Source: VAZQ01 sp963739385
GTDB taxonomy: Bacteria > Pseudomonadota > Alphaproteobacteria > Rhizobiales > Xanthobacteraceae
Length of the DNA stretch: 64,000 nucleotides
Reading direction: 5' to 3'
Assembly (NCBI GenBank): GCA_963739385.1
Contig: CAVUAI010000063.1
Span: 109,482-173,481, forward strand
The notes under the pieces are model-generated. The model searched no databases. It worked only from the letters and a program-made list of their open reading frames with translations, and was not told the DNA's origin. Shown piece by piece: positions 43,725-52,232 of this stretch; the first letter of the stretch is position 1; the number at the start of each line of letters is the position of its first letter. Made by a program: the position numbers and the translations under genes.

Positions 43725-43970
43725 CTACGGGAAAAAAGCCGCGCTGCGCGCTGATCTTGAATCGGCTAACAGTCCTAACCGCCAAATCGGGGGATAGCTG
43801 AGTACGGAGTTGGTCCGCCACAGGTAAACGTCTTTCTCGATCCACGCTCGCAAAACTTCCCGCGTGCGTGGATCAAGGAATCGTTGAATCGATTGGAAGA
43901 TCTCAATTGCCCCGTGCTCGTATCCGCGTCGAAATGACATTTCCGGGTCTTCCTGCACGATACCTTGCAT
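43725..43970 (-). CDS. Small hypothetical protein
   Basis: An 81-residue protein. The ATG has a strong ribosome site (TAGGAGG, five-base spacing), which supports a real gene. EMSFRRGYEHGAIEIFQSIQ and FLDPRTREVLRAWIEKDVYLWR form a conserved-looking helical region; the C-terminus after WRTNS is different in character and may be altered. Not recognised further. Confidence 0.6.
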   Translation of the reverse strand: MQGIVQEDPEMSFRRGYEHGAIEIFQSIQRFLDPRTREVLRAWIEKDVYLWRTNSVLSYPPIWRLGLLADSRSARSAAFFP

Positions 43971-44091
43971 GTCCGCCTCCTACCCCGAAGTTCTCCCGCA
44001 GGTGCGTTGCGACAAGTCCCCGGCGGCGCCTTCAACCGTCGTCGTGGCGCTCACGATGCGAGCGAATCGAGCAGCGCGTCAACAACAGCGA

Positions 44092-44290
44092 ATGTACGCG
44101 AAACTCGCGCCCGGCACACCGATAGAGGTGTGGTTCCAGGACGAAATGCGGGTCGGCCAGAAGAACAAACTCACCTATCGCTGGGCCAGGAAAGGTTCAC
44201 GACCTCGCGCCATTCCCCATCAACGCACCCAGTCGAGCTATCCGTTCGGTGCGGTCTGCCGGGAACGCGGGGCCGGCGCCACCCGAGGTC
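44092..44290 (+). pseudogene. IS630-family transposase remnant
   Basis: The frame encodes IEVWFQDEMRVGQKNKLTYR then WARKGSRPRAIPHQRTQSSY and PFGAVCRERG, the first DDE block of IS630-family transposases (EVWFQDExRxGQKN, RWARxGxRP). The second and third acidic blocks are not recognisable, and the following 200 bp is scrambled. No helix-turn-helix region precedes it. Confidence 0.75.
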
Positions 44291-44659
44291 CCCTGCTCTT
44301 GCGCGCCGGGAACGCTCAACACTCCGCGCTGCAACCGGGGCAGACTGTGCGGCGTGCTGACAGCGAAGGGCGTCGATGTCGCCAAGACCATGATCGCTGC
44401 TGTGCATGCGCGGGCGTATCACTGCAATGCATCGCGCTGCCCGAGGCGGCAAGGATGGTGCTGATCAGCCGAACATTGGCGCTTGGTAATGTCCCGGCGT
44501 GATGTTTGTACACTCTGACGAACTCACAACCATGCGGTGGGGCGGCTGGCCCGCAGACCATACCGGAGCGCGCTAATGTCCCGCTCGCTCCGGCGGTGAG
44601 CACGTGGGGGCGTCACGCCGCGGCGGGCCGCCGCCTCCTGCGCGTCCCCCGCCTCGGAC

Positions 44660-44884
44660 TCAGCCGGTAGCAGTACCGCCCGTTTGGCCGCACGCTTCAA
44701 TGTACCGATAAGCGCTCCAAGTAAAATCGCGTTTCAAGCATTCGTCGCAAACGAAAAGGGTCGCACCCGAGTCCAAGCAGATTTGATGCACCGCTGGAAG
44801 CGAGATTTTCTGTTCCTTCCTCTTTACTGCGGCGATACAGGCCATGCATTTCTGCTGACTAACTATCATTCCTGCGTTGGTCAT
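44660..44884 (-). CDS. Possible small cysteine-rich protein
   Basis: A 74-residue frame with CMAC near the start and CLDSGATLFVCDEC in the middle, which could bind zinc. The ribosome site is weak. A + strand frame overlaps it, but the minus frame has the more protein-like motif. Low confidence. Confidence 0.3.
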   Translation of the reverse strand: MTNAGMIVSQQKCMACIAAVKRKEQKISLPAVHQICLDSGATLFVCDECLKRDFTWSAYRYIEACGQTGGTATG

Positions 44885-45010
44885 TCATCGCACCACTTGT
44901 TAGGGCTCGACCCGCAAGGTCGAGATGGCCGGTCCACCGCTCGCCGATACCCCGTGCATTGGCGGTCCTGCTTCTTAGTCGCTTCGGCCCGCGTCTAAGA
45001 CTTGTCTTTT

Positions 45011-45040
45011 TGCGCCAAACATTTGTTCCTCGCTGCCATG
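45011..45040 (-). repeat. Small-gene start repeat, copy 1
   Basis: On the minus strand this reads ATGGCAGCGAGGAACAAATG then TTTGGCGCA, encoding MAARNKCLAQ before a stop a few codons later. The same DNA occurs at 45463-45490 and 46223-46251. Confidence 0.5.
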
Positions 45041-45111
45041 CATCGCGGCTGGCTAGGTGGAGCCGCCCAAGTTCAAGCCATGCACATCGGCGATCAAATA
45101 GTTGTTGCAAC

Positions 45112-45357
45112 TCAGGAGCGGGCTGCTTCAAGACAGTCAGGTAGAGCGTTAAGGATGATTATGACAAGTTCCGCTTGCCGACAGGCTCCAGTTTTCGCGA
45201 AGATCGTCTTAAGTGAAGTGCGCGCCGTTTCATAACTGATGCTGAGTTTGGCCGCAGCTGACCGAAGTGTTTCTCCTGTCACGAGATGAATTGCTAATCT
45301 GGCCTCCGCTGGCGTCAAGCCAAAGTGGCACCGCAGCCGATCAATGGCCTCGCTCAT
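45112..45357 (-). pseudogene. Truncated LuxR-type helix-turn-helix regulator
   Basis: An 81-residue frame beginning MSEAIDRLRCHFGLTPAEAR. It contains the complete LuxR C-terminal DNA-binding domain: ETLRSAAAKLSISYETARTS then LKTIFAKTGACRQAELV. Full-length relatives in this order are several hundred residues with a sensor part in front, which is missing here, so it is probably the broken end of a regulator. It could still be made as a small DNA-binding protein. Confidence 0.65.
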
Positions 45358-45690
45358 GATAAGGTCCGCGACGGTTTAAAGCGGCACAGAAGCGCGTCAA
45401 CGCTCTGTCGATATCCGTTCATTCTTAGTCGCTTCGCCCCCACGCGGGATTTGTTATTACTCTGCGCCAAACATTTGCTCGTCACTGCCAAAACTGTGTG
45501 GCCCGCGATGTGGTCATCAATCATGTCAGGCATTGCAGGTCTCTCATCGTGCTACCACGGCGACGGCAAAAGCCGCACGCCCGCCAGCGCAGGCACGATC
45601 AGTGCGAAGATGATCAGGACCCAGATGATGACGGCGGTCTGCGGTGGCATTGTTCTTAGTGCTTCGAGGGTGTCGTTGGGGTTAGCGGTC
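45358..45690. other. Gene-free stretch with small-gene start repeat, copy 2
   Basis: No supported gene. At 45463-45490 the minus strand carries the KCLAQ start repeat (here GTGACGAGCAAATGTTTGGC), and the flanking CTTAGTCGCTTCG at 45424-45436 matches 44977-44989, so a segment of at least 70 bp is duplicated around 44974-45040 and 45421-45490. Confidence 0.5.
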
Positions 45691-45834
45691 TTAGGCGCGC
45701 TGACACTTATGCTGCCAGTTGCGATGAAGCGTGTTGAATAACGCTGCGAGGGCGCCGGTGCCGGCCGGGCCGCTGAGGTCAGCTGCAGGGATGCAGCTTG
45801 CCAGCGCGTGGCTCTTGACCTCCGGGAGTGACAT
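45691..45834 (-). CDS. Small hypothetical protein, third of a coupled trio
   Basis: A 47-residue frame (MSLPEVKSHALASCIPAADL...) whose ATG overlaps the stop of the 84-residue gene by one base (TGATG). The coupling is the main support. No motif recognised. Confidence 0.4.
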   Translation of the reverse strand: MSLPEVKSHALASCIPAADLSGPAGTGALAALFNTLHRNWQHKCQRA

Positions 45835-46088
45835 CACACTTGCCTCGCCGCGAGGATCTCGATGGCCTCGACATACGGGTCCTTGCGCCAGCGGTTGGCA
45901 TTGTGTTCGGCCAGCGCACGGCTTCCCGCCCATTCGGCATGGCTGCAGGCCGCGACGCCCTTGGGCCAGAACTTGCTCAGCAGGTGCGCGGTTAAGTGGA
46001 TCACGACGCAGTGCGAGTAGACGTGGCTCATGCTGCTGCGCTTGTGCACCTTGCCGGTGGCATCGGTGGCCTCGAACTTGATGCGCAT
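45834..46088 (-). CDS. Small hypothetical protein, second of a coupled trio
   Basis: An 84-residue protein beginning MRIKFEATDATGKVHKRSSM, with SHVYSHCVVIHLTAHLLSKF and a basic C-terminal half (EHNANRWRKDPYVEAIEILA). The composition is protein-like and it starts 10 bp after the preceding small frame. No known family recognised. Confidence 0.5.
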   Translation of the reverse strand: MRIKFEATDATGKVHKRSSMSHVYSHCVVIHLTAHLLSKFWPKGVAACSHAEWAGSRALAEHNANRWRKDPYVEAIEILAARQV

Positions 46089-46098
46089 GCCTGCTCAA

Positions 46099-46251
46099 TC
46101 ATGAAGTTAGCCGGCAGCGCTGGCCGTTGGCTAACTTGGCCAGCGCACGAAATTGCGCCGCGCTTCCGGTATGGCTTCTCTGCTTCTTGATCGCATAGCC
46201 ATCCGTGCCGGACTTGTTCATCTGCGCCAAACATTTGCTCTTCGCTGCCAT
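46099..46251 (-). CDS. Small hypothetical protein with KCLAQ start, first of a coupled trio
   Basis: A 50-residue frame starting MAAKSKCLAQMNKSGTDGYA and continuing IKKQRSHTGSAAQFRALAKL. It is the only one of three copies of the KCLAQ start repeat followed by a longer open frame. It leads directly into the two further small frames on the same strand. Confidence 0.4.
   Translation of the reverse strand: MAAKSKCLAQMNKSGTDGYAIKKQRSHTGSAAQFRALAKLANGQRCRLTS
46223..46251 (-). repeat. Small-gene start repeat, copy 3
   Basis: Same bases as at 45011 and 45463 (TGCGCCAAACATTTGCTC on the + strand). Forms the start of the 50-residue frame. Confidence 0.5.
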
Positions 46252-46554
46252 GGTGGGCAATTTTGCCCCTGCCGGGTCGCGACCTGAACAAGAATTCGTA
46301 GGGAATATTGTCGTCGTTAGCGCGACTTAGCTGCCGGCATAGCAGGACCGTCTTTCGAAATCGAAGACGCCATCATGCAACGAAAGTCGAATGACGCGAC
46401 GCTGAACCCACACGCCAGTTCGAGTGACGAACGGGCAATTGCTGACACCTAATTGGAGCCGGCCGGGACCGATAAAACTGTGTCCTGGCTGACCATTAGG
46501 GGTGTCCGCGCGACCCACAGGAATGTGGCACGACCGAATTGGCCCGGAGACACA
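46252..46554. other. Gene-free stretch
   Basis: About 300 bp between divergent small genes. Frames on both strands lack motifs or ribosome sites. It must hold the promoters for the minus-strand trio and the + strand gene at 46555, but no clear boxes were identified. Confidence 0.4.
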
Positions 46555-46761
46555 ATGACCAAGACTAACATGTGGGCGGACTGGCCGCCCCGCCAGCCGA
46601 TGACCCTTACGGACCTAATCGCCGAGGCCCGCGCCGTCGATTGGAATTTTGCTACTTGGTGTTACGCGAGCGGCCATGACGCCAGCGATCCGGATGCCCG
46701 TCACATGTTTGAATGCTTGCTGGCTTACGCCATGCGCGAGGGCCGCGCCGGCTTGAATTGA
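46555..46761 (+). CDS. Small hypothetical protein
   Basis: A 68-residue protein (MTKTNMWADWPPRQPMTLTD, then LIAEARAVDWNFATWCYASG). The ATG follows CCCGGAGACACA. Tryptophan-rich start and a helical C-terminus (HMFECLLAYAMREGRAGLN). Unknown. Confidence 0.45.
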   Translation: MTKTNMWADWPPRQPMTLTDLIAEARAVDWNFATWCYASGHDASDPDARHMFECLLAYAMREGRAGLN

Positions 46762-46823
46762 CCGGCACTTCGTCGAAAACTAGTCGGAGGATTCCTTGCG
46801 GTGTCTGTCCGGCGAACGATCGA

Positions 46824-46869
46824 GCCGGACATTTCTTCCGGACATTTCATTTCTTTAGAAATGTCCGGC
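46824..46869. repeat. Inverted repeat between convergent small genes
   Basis: GCCGGACATTTCT and AGAAATGTCCGGC form a perfect 13-bp stem around about 20 bases that contain a third partial arm (TCCGGACATTTC). It lies between two convergent small genes and may end both transcripts. Confidence 0.55.
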
Positions 46870-46874
46870 GCCGA

Positions 46875-47087
46875 TCAGGGCGGCGTAGAGGCCCCGGCCT
46901 GTAGCCTCATTGCGCGCAGGCGCTTCGCCCACCATCGATCGATCGCCTTCTCGGCCGCGAGAATTGCGTCTCGCTTGGCACCTCCGATCGAGCCCTTCTG
47001 AGGTTTAGGCGGCGTGTGAGCTATCCAAGTCCATTGGCTCCGGCCAATGGCGACTTTGATCTCGTACCGGACGCCGCGGTGCTCCAC
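46875..47087 (-). CDS. Small conserved hypothetical protein
   Basis: A 70-residue protein starting at GTG. VRYEIKVAIGRSQWTWIAHT then PPKPQKGSIGGAKRDAILAA and EKAIDRWWAKRLR resembles small proteins common in rhizobial genomes (beta-strands then a basic helix). Function unknown. It ends facing the inverted repeat at 46824. Confidence 0.6.
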   Translation of the reverse strand: MEHRGVRYEIKVAIGRSQWTWIAHTPPKPQKGSIGGAKRDAILAAEKAIDRWWAKRLRAMRLQAGASTPP

Positions 47088-47187
47088 GAACTTGGTGCTC
47101 CCCTCGGCTCGATCTCACCATGTGCCGCGCCGATCGCGCAAGCGGGTCAGGGTTCGGCGACTGCCTTGTTTTACGGCAGGGCACGCA

Positions 47188-47326
47188 GATTCAGAACAAT
47201 TCAGGTCTGCCCCAAGGACCGGCTGACCCTTCCACCGGCAGGCTCCTGATGCGTCAGACCGCCTGCGCGCGGCGGGTCGCTAGCTGGTATGATCGGCGGC
47301 GGCGGCCTCCTGGGAGGGCTTCTCCC
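47188..47326 (+). promoter_or_regulatory. Long upstream element, copy E, with candidate -10 box
   Basis: Nearly identical to copy B: ATTCAGAACAATTCAGG, TCTGCCCCAAGGACCGG, CTGATGCGTCAGACCGCCTG, then TATGAT at 47288-47293 and GGGAGG before the ATG at 47327. Identity with copy B extends well over 80 bp, much higher than between the genes that follow them. Confidence 0.62.
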
Positions 47327-48307
47327 ATGCCCGGCATGAGGCGACGGGACTTCGTAGCGCTGCTCGGCGGCGCGGCAGCCGCGTGGCCGCTCGCGGCGCG
47401 GGCGCAGCAGCCGGAGCGGATGCGGAGCATCGGCTTGCTGGCATCGGAGCCCCTGCCGCCGGTGCAGCGCTTCTCCCGTAAGCTGCAGGAGCACGGCTAT
47501 ATTGAGGGACGCAACGTCCGGGTCGAAACCCGATTCGCAGAGGGTCTCGACGAGCGCTACCCTCTACTGGCGGCGGAGCTGGTGGCCCTCCCCGTCGACC
47601 TCATTGTCACGTGGGGAACCCCAGCCGCGGTGGCGGCGAAGGGAGCAACGTCGACAACTCCGATCGTCATGGGTGCCATCGGTGACCCAGTGAGCGTTGG
47701 TCTCGTCTCGAATCTCGCGCGTCCGGAAGGGAACATCACTGGCTTTGCCACCCAGAACGTGGAGCTGGAAGGAAAGCGCCTCGAACTCCTCAGGGACCTG
47801 CTTCCGAATGTTTCGCGCGTAGGTGTCCTCGGCAATGCCTCAAATCCCTTCCTCGCAGTTTTGTGGGGGAAGCTGCGGCCGATGGCCGAGCGCTTGAATG
47901 TAGCGCTCGAACTGTTCGAGGTCCGCAACAGTGCGGAAATCACCGATGCGCTTCTTCGGCTCGAGCGGGCGCGCCCTGACGGAGTGCTGGTCTCGCCCGA
48001 CACGCTTCTGCTGACCAAGCGATCTGAGATTTGCGCCTCATTAAACAGGAGCAGACTGCCCGCTGTTTACCCATTCCGGGAATATGCGCCCGCTGGTGGC
48101 TTGATCGTCCATGCGGCCGATGTCGGAGTTCTATTCGAACGATCGGTCAGTTACGTCGACCGCATTCTCAAGGGAACGAAGCCCGGCGATCTCCCGGTGC
48201 AACTGGCAACCGAATTCGAGCTAATCATCAATCTTAAGACAGCGAGAGAGCTGGGCCTCACCGTGTCGCCGACATTGCTTGCCCGCGCCGACGAGGTGAT
48301 TGAATGA
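47327..48307 (+). CDS. ABC substrate-binding protein, module 23 (first of run)
   Basis: A 326-residue run-leading protein (MPGMRRRDFVALLGG). The mature start ERMRSIGLLASEPLPPVQRFSRKLQEHGYIEGRNVRVETRFAEGLDERYPLLAAELVALP sets it apart; hinge GAIGDPVSVGLVSNLARPEGNITG has PEGN instead of PGGN. Second lobe LVSPDTLLLTKRSEICASLNRSRLPAVYPFREYAPAGGLIVHAAD departs from GGLMSYG. It is the only clearly intact single module in the first 3.9 kb of this run. Confidence 0.88.
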   Translation: MPGMRRRDFVALLGGAAAAWPLAARAQQPERMRSIGLLASEPLPPVQRFSRKLQEHGYIEGRNVRVETRFAEGLDERYPLLAAELVALPVDLIVTWGTPAAVAAKGATSTTPIVMGAIGDPVSVGLVSNLARPEGNITGFATQNVELEGKRLELLRDLLPNVSRVGVLGNASNPFLAVLWGKLRPMAERLNVALELFEVRNSAEITDALLRLERARPDGVLVSPDTLLLTKRSEICASLNRSRLPAVYPFREYAPAGGLIVHAADVGVLFERSVSYVDRILKGTKPGDLPVQLATEFELIINLKTARELGLTVSPTLLARADEVIE

Positions 48308-49291
48308 AACGGCGCGAGTTCATCACGGTGCTTGGCGGCGCGGCGGCGGCGTGGCCGCTTGCGGCGCGCGCGCAGCAGGCCGGCAAATTGCCGACAATAG
48401 GCTTCATGGGCGTGAGTGCACCGTCCCCCCAAAACCACTTCACCTCCGAGTTCGTCGGCGGGACTGCGGGACCTCGGCTGGCGCGAGGGTCACAATGTCA
48501 TCATCGAATATCGTTGGGCGGAAGGTCGCGCTGAGCGGTTCGCCGAGATAGCCGCCGAGTTTGTCAGCGCTGAAGGTCGATGTTATCTTCGTTGCCACGA
48601 CCGCGCCCGCCGTTGCGGCAATGCGGGGCGACCTCGGTTATTCCCATTGTTTTTGTCGCCGCGGGGGACCCGGTCGGCGCCGGACTGTCGCGAGTTTGGC
48701 GCGTCCCGGTGGCAACGTGACTGGAATTATCAAGTCAAAAATTCCGAACTGTTTGGCAAACATCTCGTGATCTCATGCGTGAGGCGGTTCCTGGTCTGCG
48801 CCGGATTGCGCACATGGCGAATATCGAAAGGCCGGGCACTCTCGCGGAGACCGATCAGTTCGAGGCGGCGGCCCACAAGATGGGGCATTGAGACCATTAG
48901 GCTGCAAATCAGGGCGAAAGAGGATATCGCACCTGCCCTGAATTCGGTCGACGGCCGCGTCGACGCACTCTGGGTTTTTCCCGAACCGCTCGCATTTACC
49001 AACTGTGTTCGCATCAATACGTTGGCAGTCGGGGCACGACTGCCGGCCATGCACGGGACCCGCGAATACGTGGAATCTGGAGGACTGATGTCGTATGGCG
49101 CGAATATCGGCGCGGTTTTTCGCCAGTCGGCTAAACACGTCGACAAGATTTTGCACGGAGCGAAACCCGGCGAGCTTCCCGTCGAGCAGCCGACCAAATT
49201 CGAACTCGTCATCAACCTAACACCGCCAGGGCCATTCGGCCTCAACGTACCTGCGACGCTGCTCGCCCGCGCCGACGAGGTGATCGAATGA
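48304..49291 (+). pseudogene. ABC substrate-binding module 24, several frameshifts
   Basis: The leader (MKRREFITVLGG) and first 45 residues are in one frame. GLRDLGWREGHNVIIEYRWA and the second lobe (GGLMSYGANIGAVFRQSAKH to LLARADEVIE) lie in another. The middle (LKVDVIFVATTAPAVAAM, VASLARPGGNVTG) uses a third. At least three indels. It belongs near module 1 (EGRAERFAEIAAEFV). The joining blocks on both sides are intact. Confidence 0.8.
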
Positions 49292-51252
49292 AGCGGCGCG
49301 AGTTCATCACGCTGCTCGGCGGCGCGGCGGCGTGGCCGCTCGCGGCGCATGCGCAGCAGGGCGACCGCATGCGGCGCATCGGGGTGCTCCTGCCCGTAGC
49401 CACGGACGATGCGGAATTTCAGACCCGCGTCGGGGCGTTCCTGCAGGCGCTGCAGCAATTGGGTTGGACCATCGGGCGCAATGTGGAGATCGACATCCGG
49501 TGGGCAACGGCCAATGCCGACGCCATTCGCAGACACGCGGCGGAATTAGCCGCGCTCGCGCCGGACGTCATTCTTGCCCATGGCGCCCCGACCCTGGGGC
49601 CGTTGCTGCAGGTTACCCGCACGGTGCCGATCGTGTTCCCGGTCGCCTCCGATCCGGTCGCCGCCGGCTTCGTTGAGAGTTTGGCGCGGCCGGGCGGGAA
49701 CGCCACCGGTTTCATGGATTGGGAATACGGCATGGCCGTGAAATGGCCGGAACTGCTTAAACAAATCGCGCCAAGCGTGACGCGAGTGGCGGTCCTTCGG
49801 GATCCTACCATACCCACCGGCCCCGCCCAGTTCGGCGTAATCCAGGCCGTGGCGCCGTCGCTCGGGATGGATGTAGTCCCGATTAACGTCCGCGACGTGC
49901 CCGAGATCGAGCGCGCCCTCGCGGCATTCGCGCGCTCGTCGAATGGCAGTCTGATCGTGACGCCGAGCGGGTTTGCGAGCGTTAATCGCGATCTGATCAT
50001 CACGCTTGCGGCTCGGCACAGACTGCCCGCCGTCTACTTCGGACGCTACTTTGTCACCAGCGGGGGCCTGATCTCCTATGGGAATGATATTGTCGACCAG
50101 TACCGCCGCGCCGCCGGCTACGTCGATCGCATTCTCAGAGGTGAGAAGCCAGCCGATCTACCGGTTCAAGCCCCAACCAAGTACGAGCTGGTCATCAACC
50201 TCAAGACCGCCAAGGCGCTCGGCCTCGACGGTGCCGCCGACGCTGCTCGCCCGCGCCGACGAGGTGATCGAATGAGGCGGCGCGAGTTCATCACGCTGCT
50301 CGGCGGCGCGGCGGCAGCGTGGCCGCTCGCGGCGCGGGCGCAGCAGGCGACCCTGCCGGTGGTCGGCTTCCTTAGGAATTCATTGCCTGTTGGTTCAGGA
50401 CACCTGCTGTCAGCGTTGCGCCAAGGACTGAATGATGGAGGGTATATAGAAGGCCGGAATGCGCTTATTGAGTACCGCTGGTCAGAGGATAGAGATCAAC
50501 TAACGGCGCTAGCGGCCGATCTGGTTCGTCGTCACTGCACCGTGATTATAGCCGGCGGAAACGCGGCAGCAGCAGCGGCCAAGACGGCGACTGCGACGAT
50601 ACCCATCGTGTTTGCGACCGGTGACGACCCGATCCATGTTGGTCTCGTGCCAAGCCTCAACCAGCCGGGAGGCAACATCACGGGCGTTTACTTCTACTCG
50701 GGCGCCGACCTGCAATCAAAGCAACTGGGGCTGTTGCGCGAGCTAGTACCGCGTGCTGTCCTGATAGGTGTACTTATCAATCCGAGGAGCCCGCAGGGCG
50801 AGTCCCAGGCAAGGAACGCGCAAGTGGCGGCGCGAATCCTAGGTGCATCGACTGTCACCTTGAACGTTAGCAGCCAAGATGATTTCGATATGGCCTTCGC
50901 AACTCTTGCTCAGCAGGGGGTAGGCGCGCTCCTCATCGCAGGCGATGCATTGTTCACTGGCCACGTCGATCGGCTCGTCGCGTTGACCATCCGGCAAAGG
51001 ATTCCCGCGCTCCACGGCCTCCGAGAGTTTGCCGCTGCAGGCCTTCTGATGACGTACGGTGCGAACATTGCCAATGCCTATCGGCAGGTTGGGGTCTACA
51101 CCAGCAAAATCCTGAGGGGAGCTAAACCGGCCGAACTGCCCATCATCCAACCGACCATGTTCGAGTTAGTGATCAATCTCAAGACAGCCAAGACGCTCGG
51201 CCTCGACGTGCCCGCGTCACTCCTCGCCCGCGCCGACGAGGTGATCGAATGA
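49288..51252 (+). CDS. Fused double substrate-binding protein (modules 25 and 26)
   Basis: A single 654-residue frame. The first half is a complete MRRIGVLL-type module up to KTAKALGLDG. One extra G at about 50230 then shifts the end of the gene so that its stop is bypassed; translation passes through GAADAARPRRRGDR, encoded by the joining block in another frame, and enters the second module's leader and body in frame. The product would be an exported module followed by an internal twin-arginine leader. The second module's own start at 50272 remains available. Confidence 0.75.
   Translation: MKRREFITLLGGAAAWPLAAHAQQGDRMRRIGVLLPVATDDAEFQTRVGAFLQALQQLGWTIGRNVEIDIRWATANADAIRRHAAELAALAPDVILAHGAPTLGPLLQVTRTVPIVFPVASDPVAAGFVESLARPGGNATGFMDWEYGMAVKWPELLKQIAPSVTRVAVLRDPTIPTGPAQFGVIQAVAPSLGMDVVPINVRDVPEIERALAAFARSSNGSLIVTPSGFASVNRDLIITLAARHRLPAVYFGRYFVTSGGLISYGNDIVDQYRRAAGYVDRILRGEKPADLPVQAPTKYELVINLKTAKALGLDGAADAARPRRRGDRMRRREFITLLGGAAAAWPLAARAQQATLPVVGFLRNSLPVGSGHLLSALRQGLNDGGYIEGRNALIEYRWSEDRDQLTALAADLVRRHCTVIIAGGNAAAAAAKTATATIPIVFATGDDPIHVGLVPSLNQPGGNITGVYFYSGADLQSKQLGLLRELVPRAVLIGVLINPRSPQGESQARNAQVAARILGASTVTLNVSSQDDFDMAFATLAQQGVGALLIAGDALFTGHVDRLVALTIRQRIPALHGLREFAAAGLLMTYGANIANAYRQVGVYTSKILRGAKPAELPIIQPTMFELVINLKTAKTLGLDVPASLLARADEVIE
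50272..51252 (+). CDS. ABC substrate-binding protein, module 26 (internal start of the fusion)
   Basis: Read from its coupled ATG this is a normal 326-residue module. TLPVVGFLRNSLPVGSGHLLSALRQGLNDGGYIEGRN, hinge TGDDPIHVGLVPSLNQPGGNITG (Q replaces R), second lobe GALLIAGDALFTGHVDRLVALTIRQRIPALHGLREFAAAGLLMTYG. The GAGGTGATCGA ribosome site before the ATG is intact, so separate translation is likely despite the upstream frame running through it. Confidence 0.8.
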   Translation: MRRREFITLLGGAAAAWPLAARAQQATLPVVGFLRNSLPVGSGHLLSALRQGLNDGGYIEGRNALIEYRWSEDRDQLTALAADLVRRHCTVIIAGGNAAAAAAKTATATIPIVFATGDDPIHVGLVPSLNQPGGNITGVYFYSGADLQSKQLGLLRELVPRAVLIGVLINPRSPQGESQARNAQVAARILGASTVTLNVSSQDDFDMAFATLAQQGVGALLIAGDALFTGHVDRLVALTIRQRIPALHGLREFAAAGLLMTYGANIANAYRQVGVYTSKILRGAKPAELPIIQPTMFELVINLKTAKTLGLDVPASLLARADEVIE

Positions 51253-52232
51253 AGCGCCGCGAGTTCATCACGCTGCTCGGCGGCGCGGCGGCGGCGTGGC
51301 CGGTCGCGGCGCACGCGCAGCAGGCAGCGATGCCGGTGATCGGTTTCCTCGAAACCGTGTCACCAAGTTTTGGGACACTGATATTAGCTCCATTTCGGCA
51401 AGGCCTCGGTGACGCCGGCTACGTGGAGGGCCAAAACGTAGCGATCGAATACCGCTGGGCGGAAGGCCGCTATGATCGATTGCCGGAGCTGGCGGCCGAT
51501 CTGGTACGCCGCCAGGTGAACGTGATTGTGACAACCAGCACTCCGGCGTCGCTCGCGGCCAAGGCGGCGACCACGGAGCTACCGCTCGTCTTCGGTGTTG
51601 GAGATGATCCCGTCAAGCTGGGTCTGGTCGCTAGCCTCAACCGGCCTGGTGGCAACGCAACTGGTGTCAATTTTTTCCTCGGCGAGTTGGCGGCAAAGCG
51701 GCTGGGGCTGCTGCGCGAGCTGGCCCCCGCGGCCACTCGTATCGCCGTGCTGGTCAATCCAACCGATGCCGTGCGCACCGAGTCCAACTTGAAAGAAGTG
51801 GATACGGCGGCGCGCGCGATCGGGCTGCAAGTCCATATCGTCAATGCCAGCACCATTGCCGAGATCGACGCAGCCTTCGCTACCCTGGTGCGCGAGCGGT
51901 TGGATGCCATCTTCGTAGTCCCCAACTCGTTCTTCAACAGCCGGCGGGTGCAACTCGCTAACTTGGCGGCGCGGTTTGCGCTTCCCTCGGCATTCGGGCA
52001 GCGTGAATATTGCGAAGTCGGCGGGTTGATGAGCTACGGGACTAACCTCGCCGATGCACGCCGCCAAATCGGCAGCTATGCCGGCCGCATCCTCAAGGGC
52101 GCCAGGGCGGCCGATCTGCCGGTCGTGCAGGCGACTAACTTCGAGCTGGTCGTCAACCTCACGACTGCCAGGATGCTCGGTCTCACCGTGCCGGACAAAC
52201 TGCTCGCTACCGCCGACGAGGTGATCGAATGA
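51249..52232 (+). CDS. ABC substrate-binding protein, module 27
   Basis: A 327-residue intact common-type module, the last intact one of this run. LETVSPSFGTLILAPFRQGLGDAGYVEGQNVAIEYRWAEGRYDRLPELAADLVRRQVNVIVTTST; hinge GVGDDPVKLGLVASLNRPGGNATGVNFFLGELAAKRL; NSRRVQLANLAARFALPSAFGQREYCEVGGLMSYG. Close in the second and third blocks to modules 26035 and 54199. Ends DKLLATADEVIE. Confidence 0.9.
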   Translation: MKRREFITLLGGAAAAWPVAAHAQQAAMPVIGFLETVSPSFGTLILAPFRQGLGDAGYVEGQNVAIEYRWAEGRYDRLPELAADLVRRQVNVIVTTSTPASLAAKAATTELPLVFGVGDDPVKLGLVASLNRPGGNATGVNFFLGELAAKRLGLLRELAPAATRIAVLVNPTDAVRTESNLKEVDTAARAIGLQVHIVNASTIAEIDAAFATLVRERLDAIFVVPNSFFNSRRVQLANLAARFALPSAFGQREYCEVGGLMSYGTNLADARRQIGSYAGRILKGARAADLPVVQATNFELVVNLTTARMLGLTVPDKLLATADEVIE

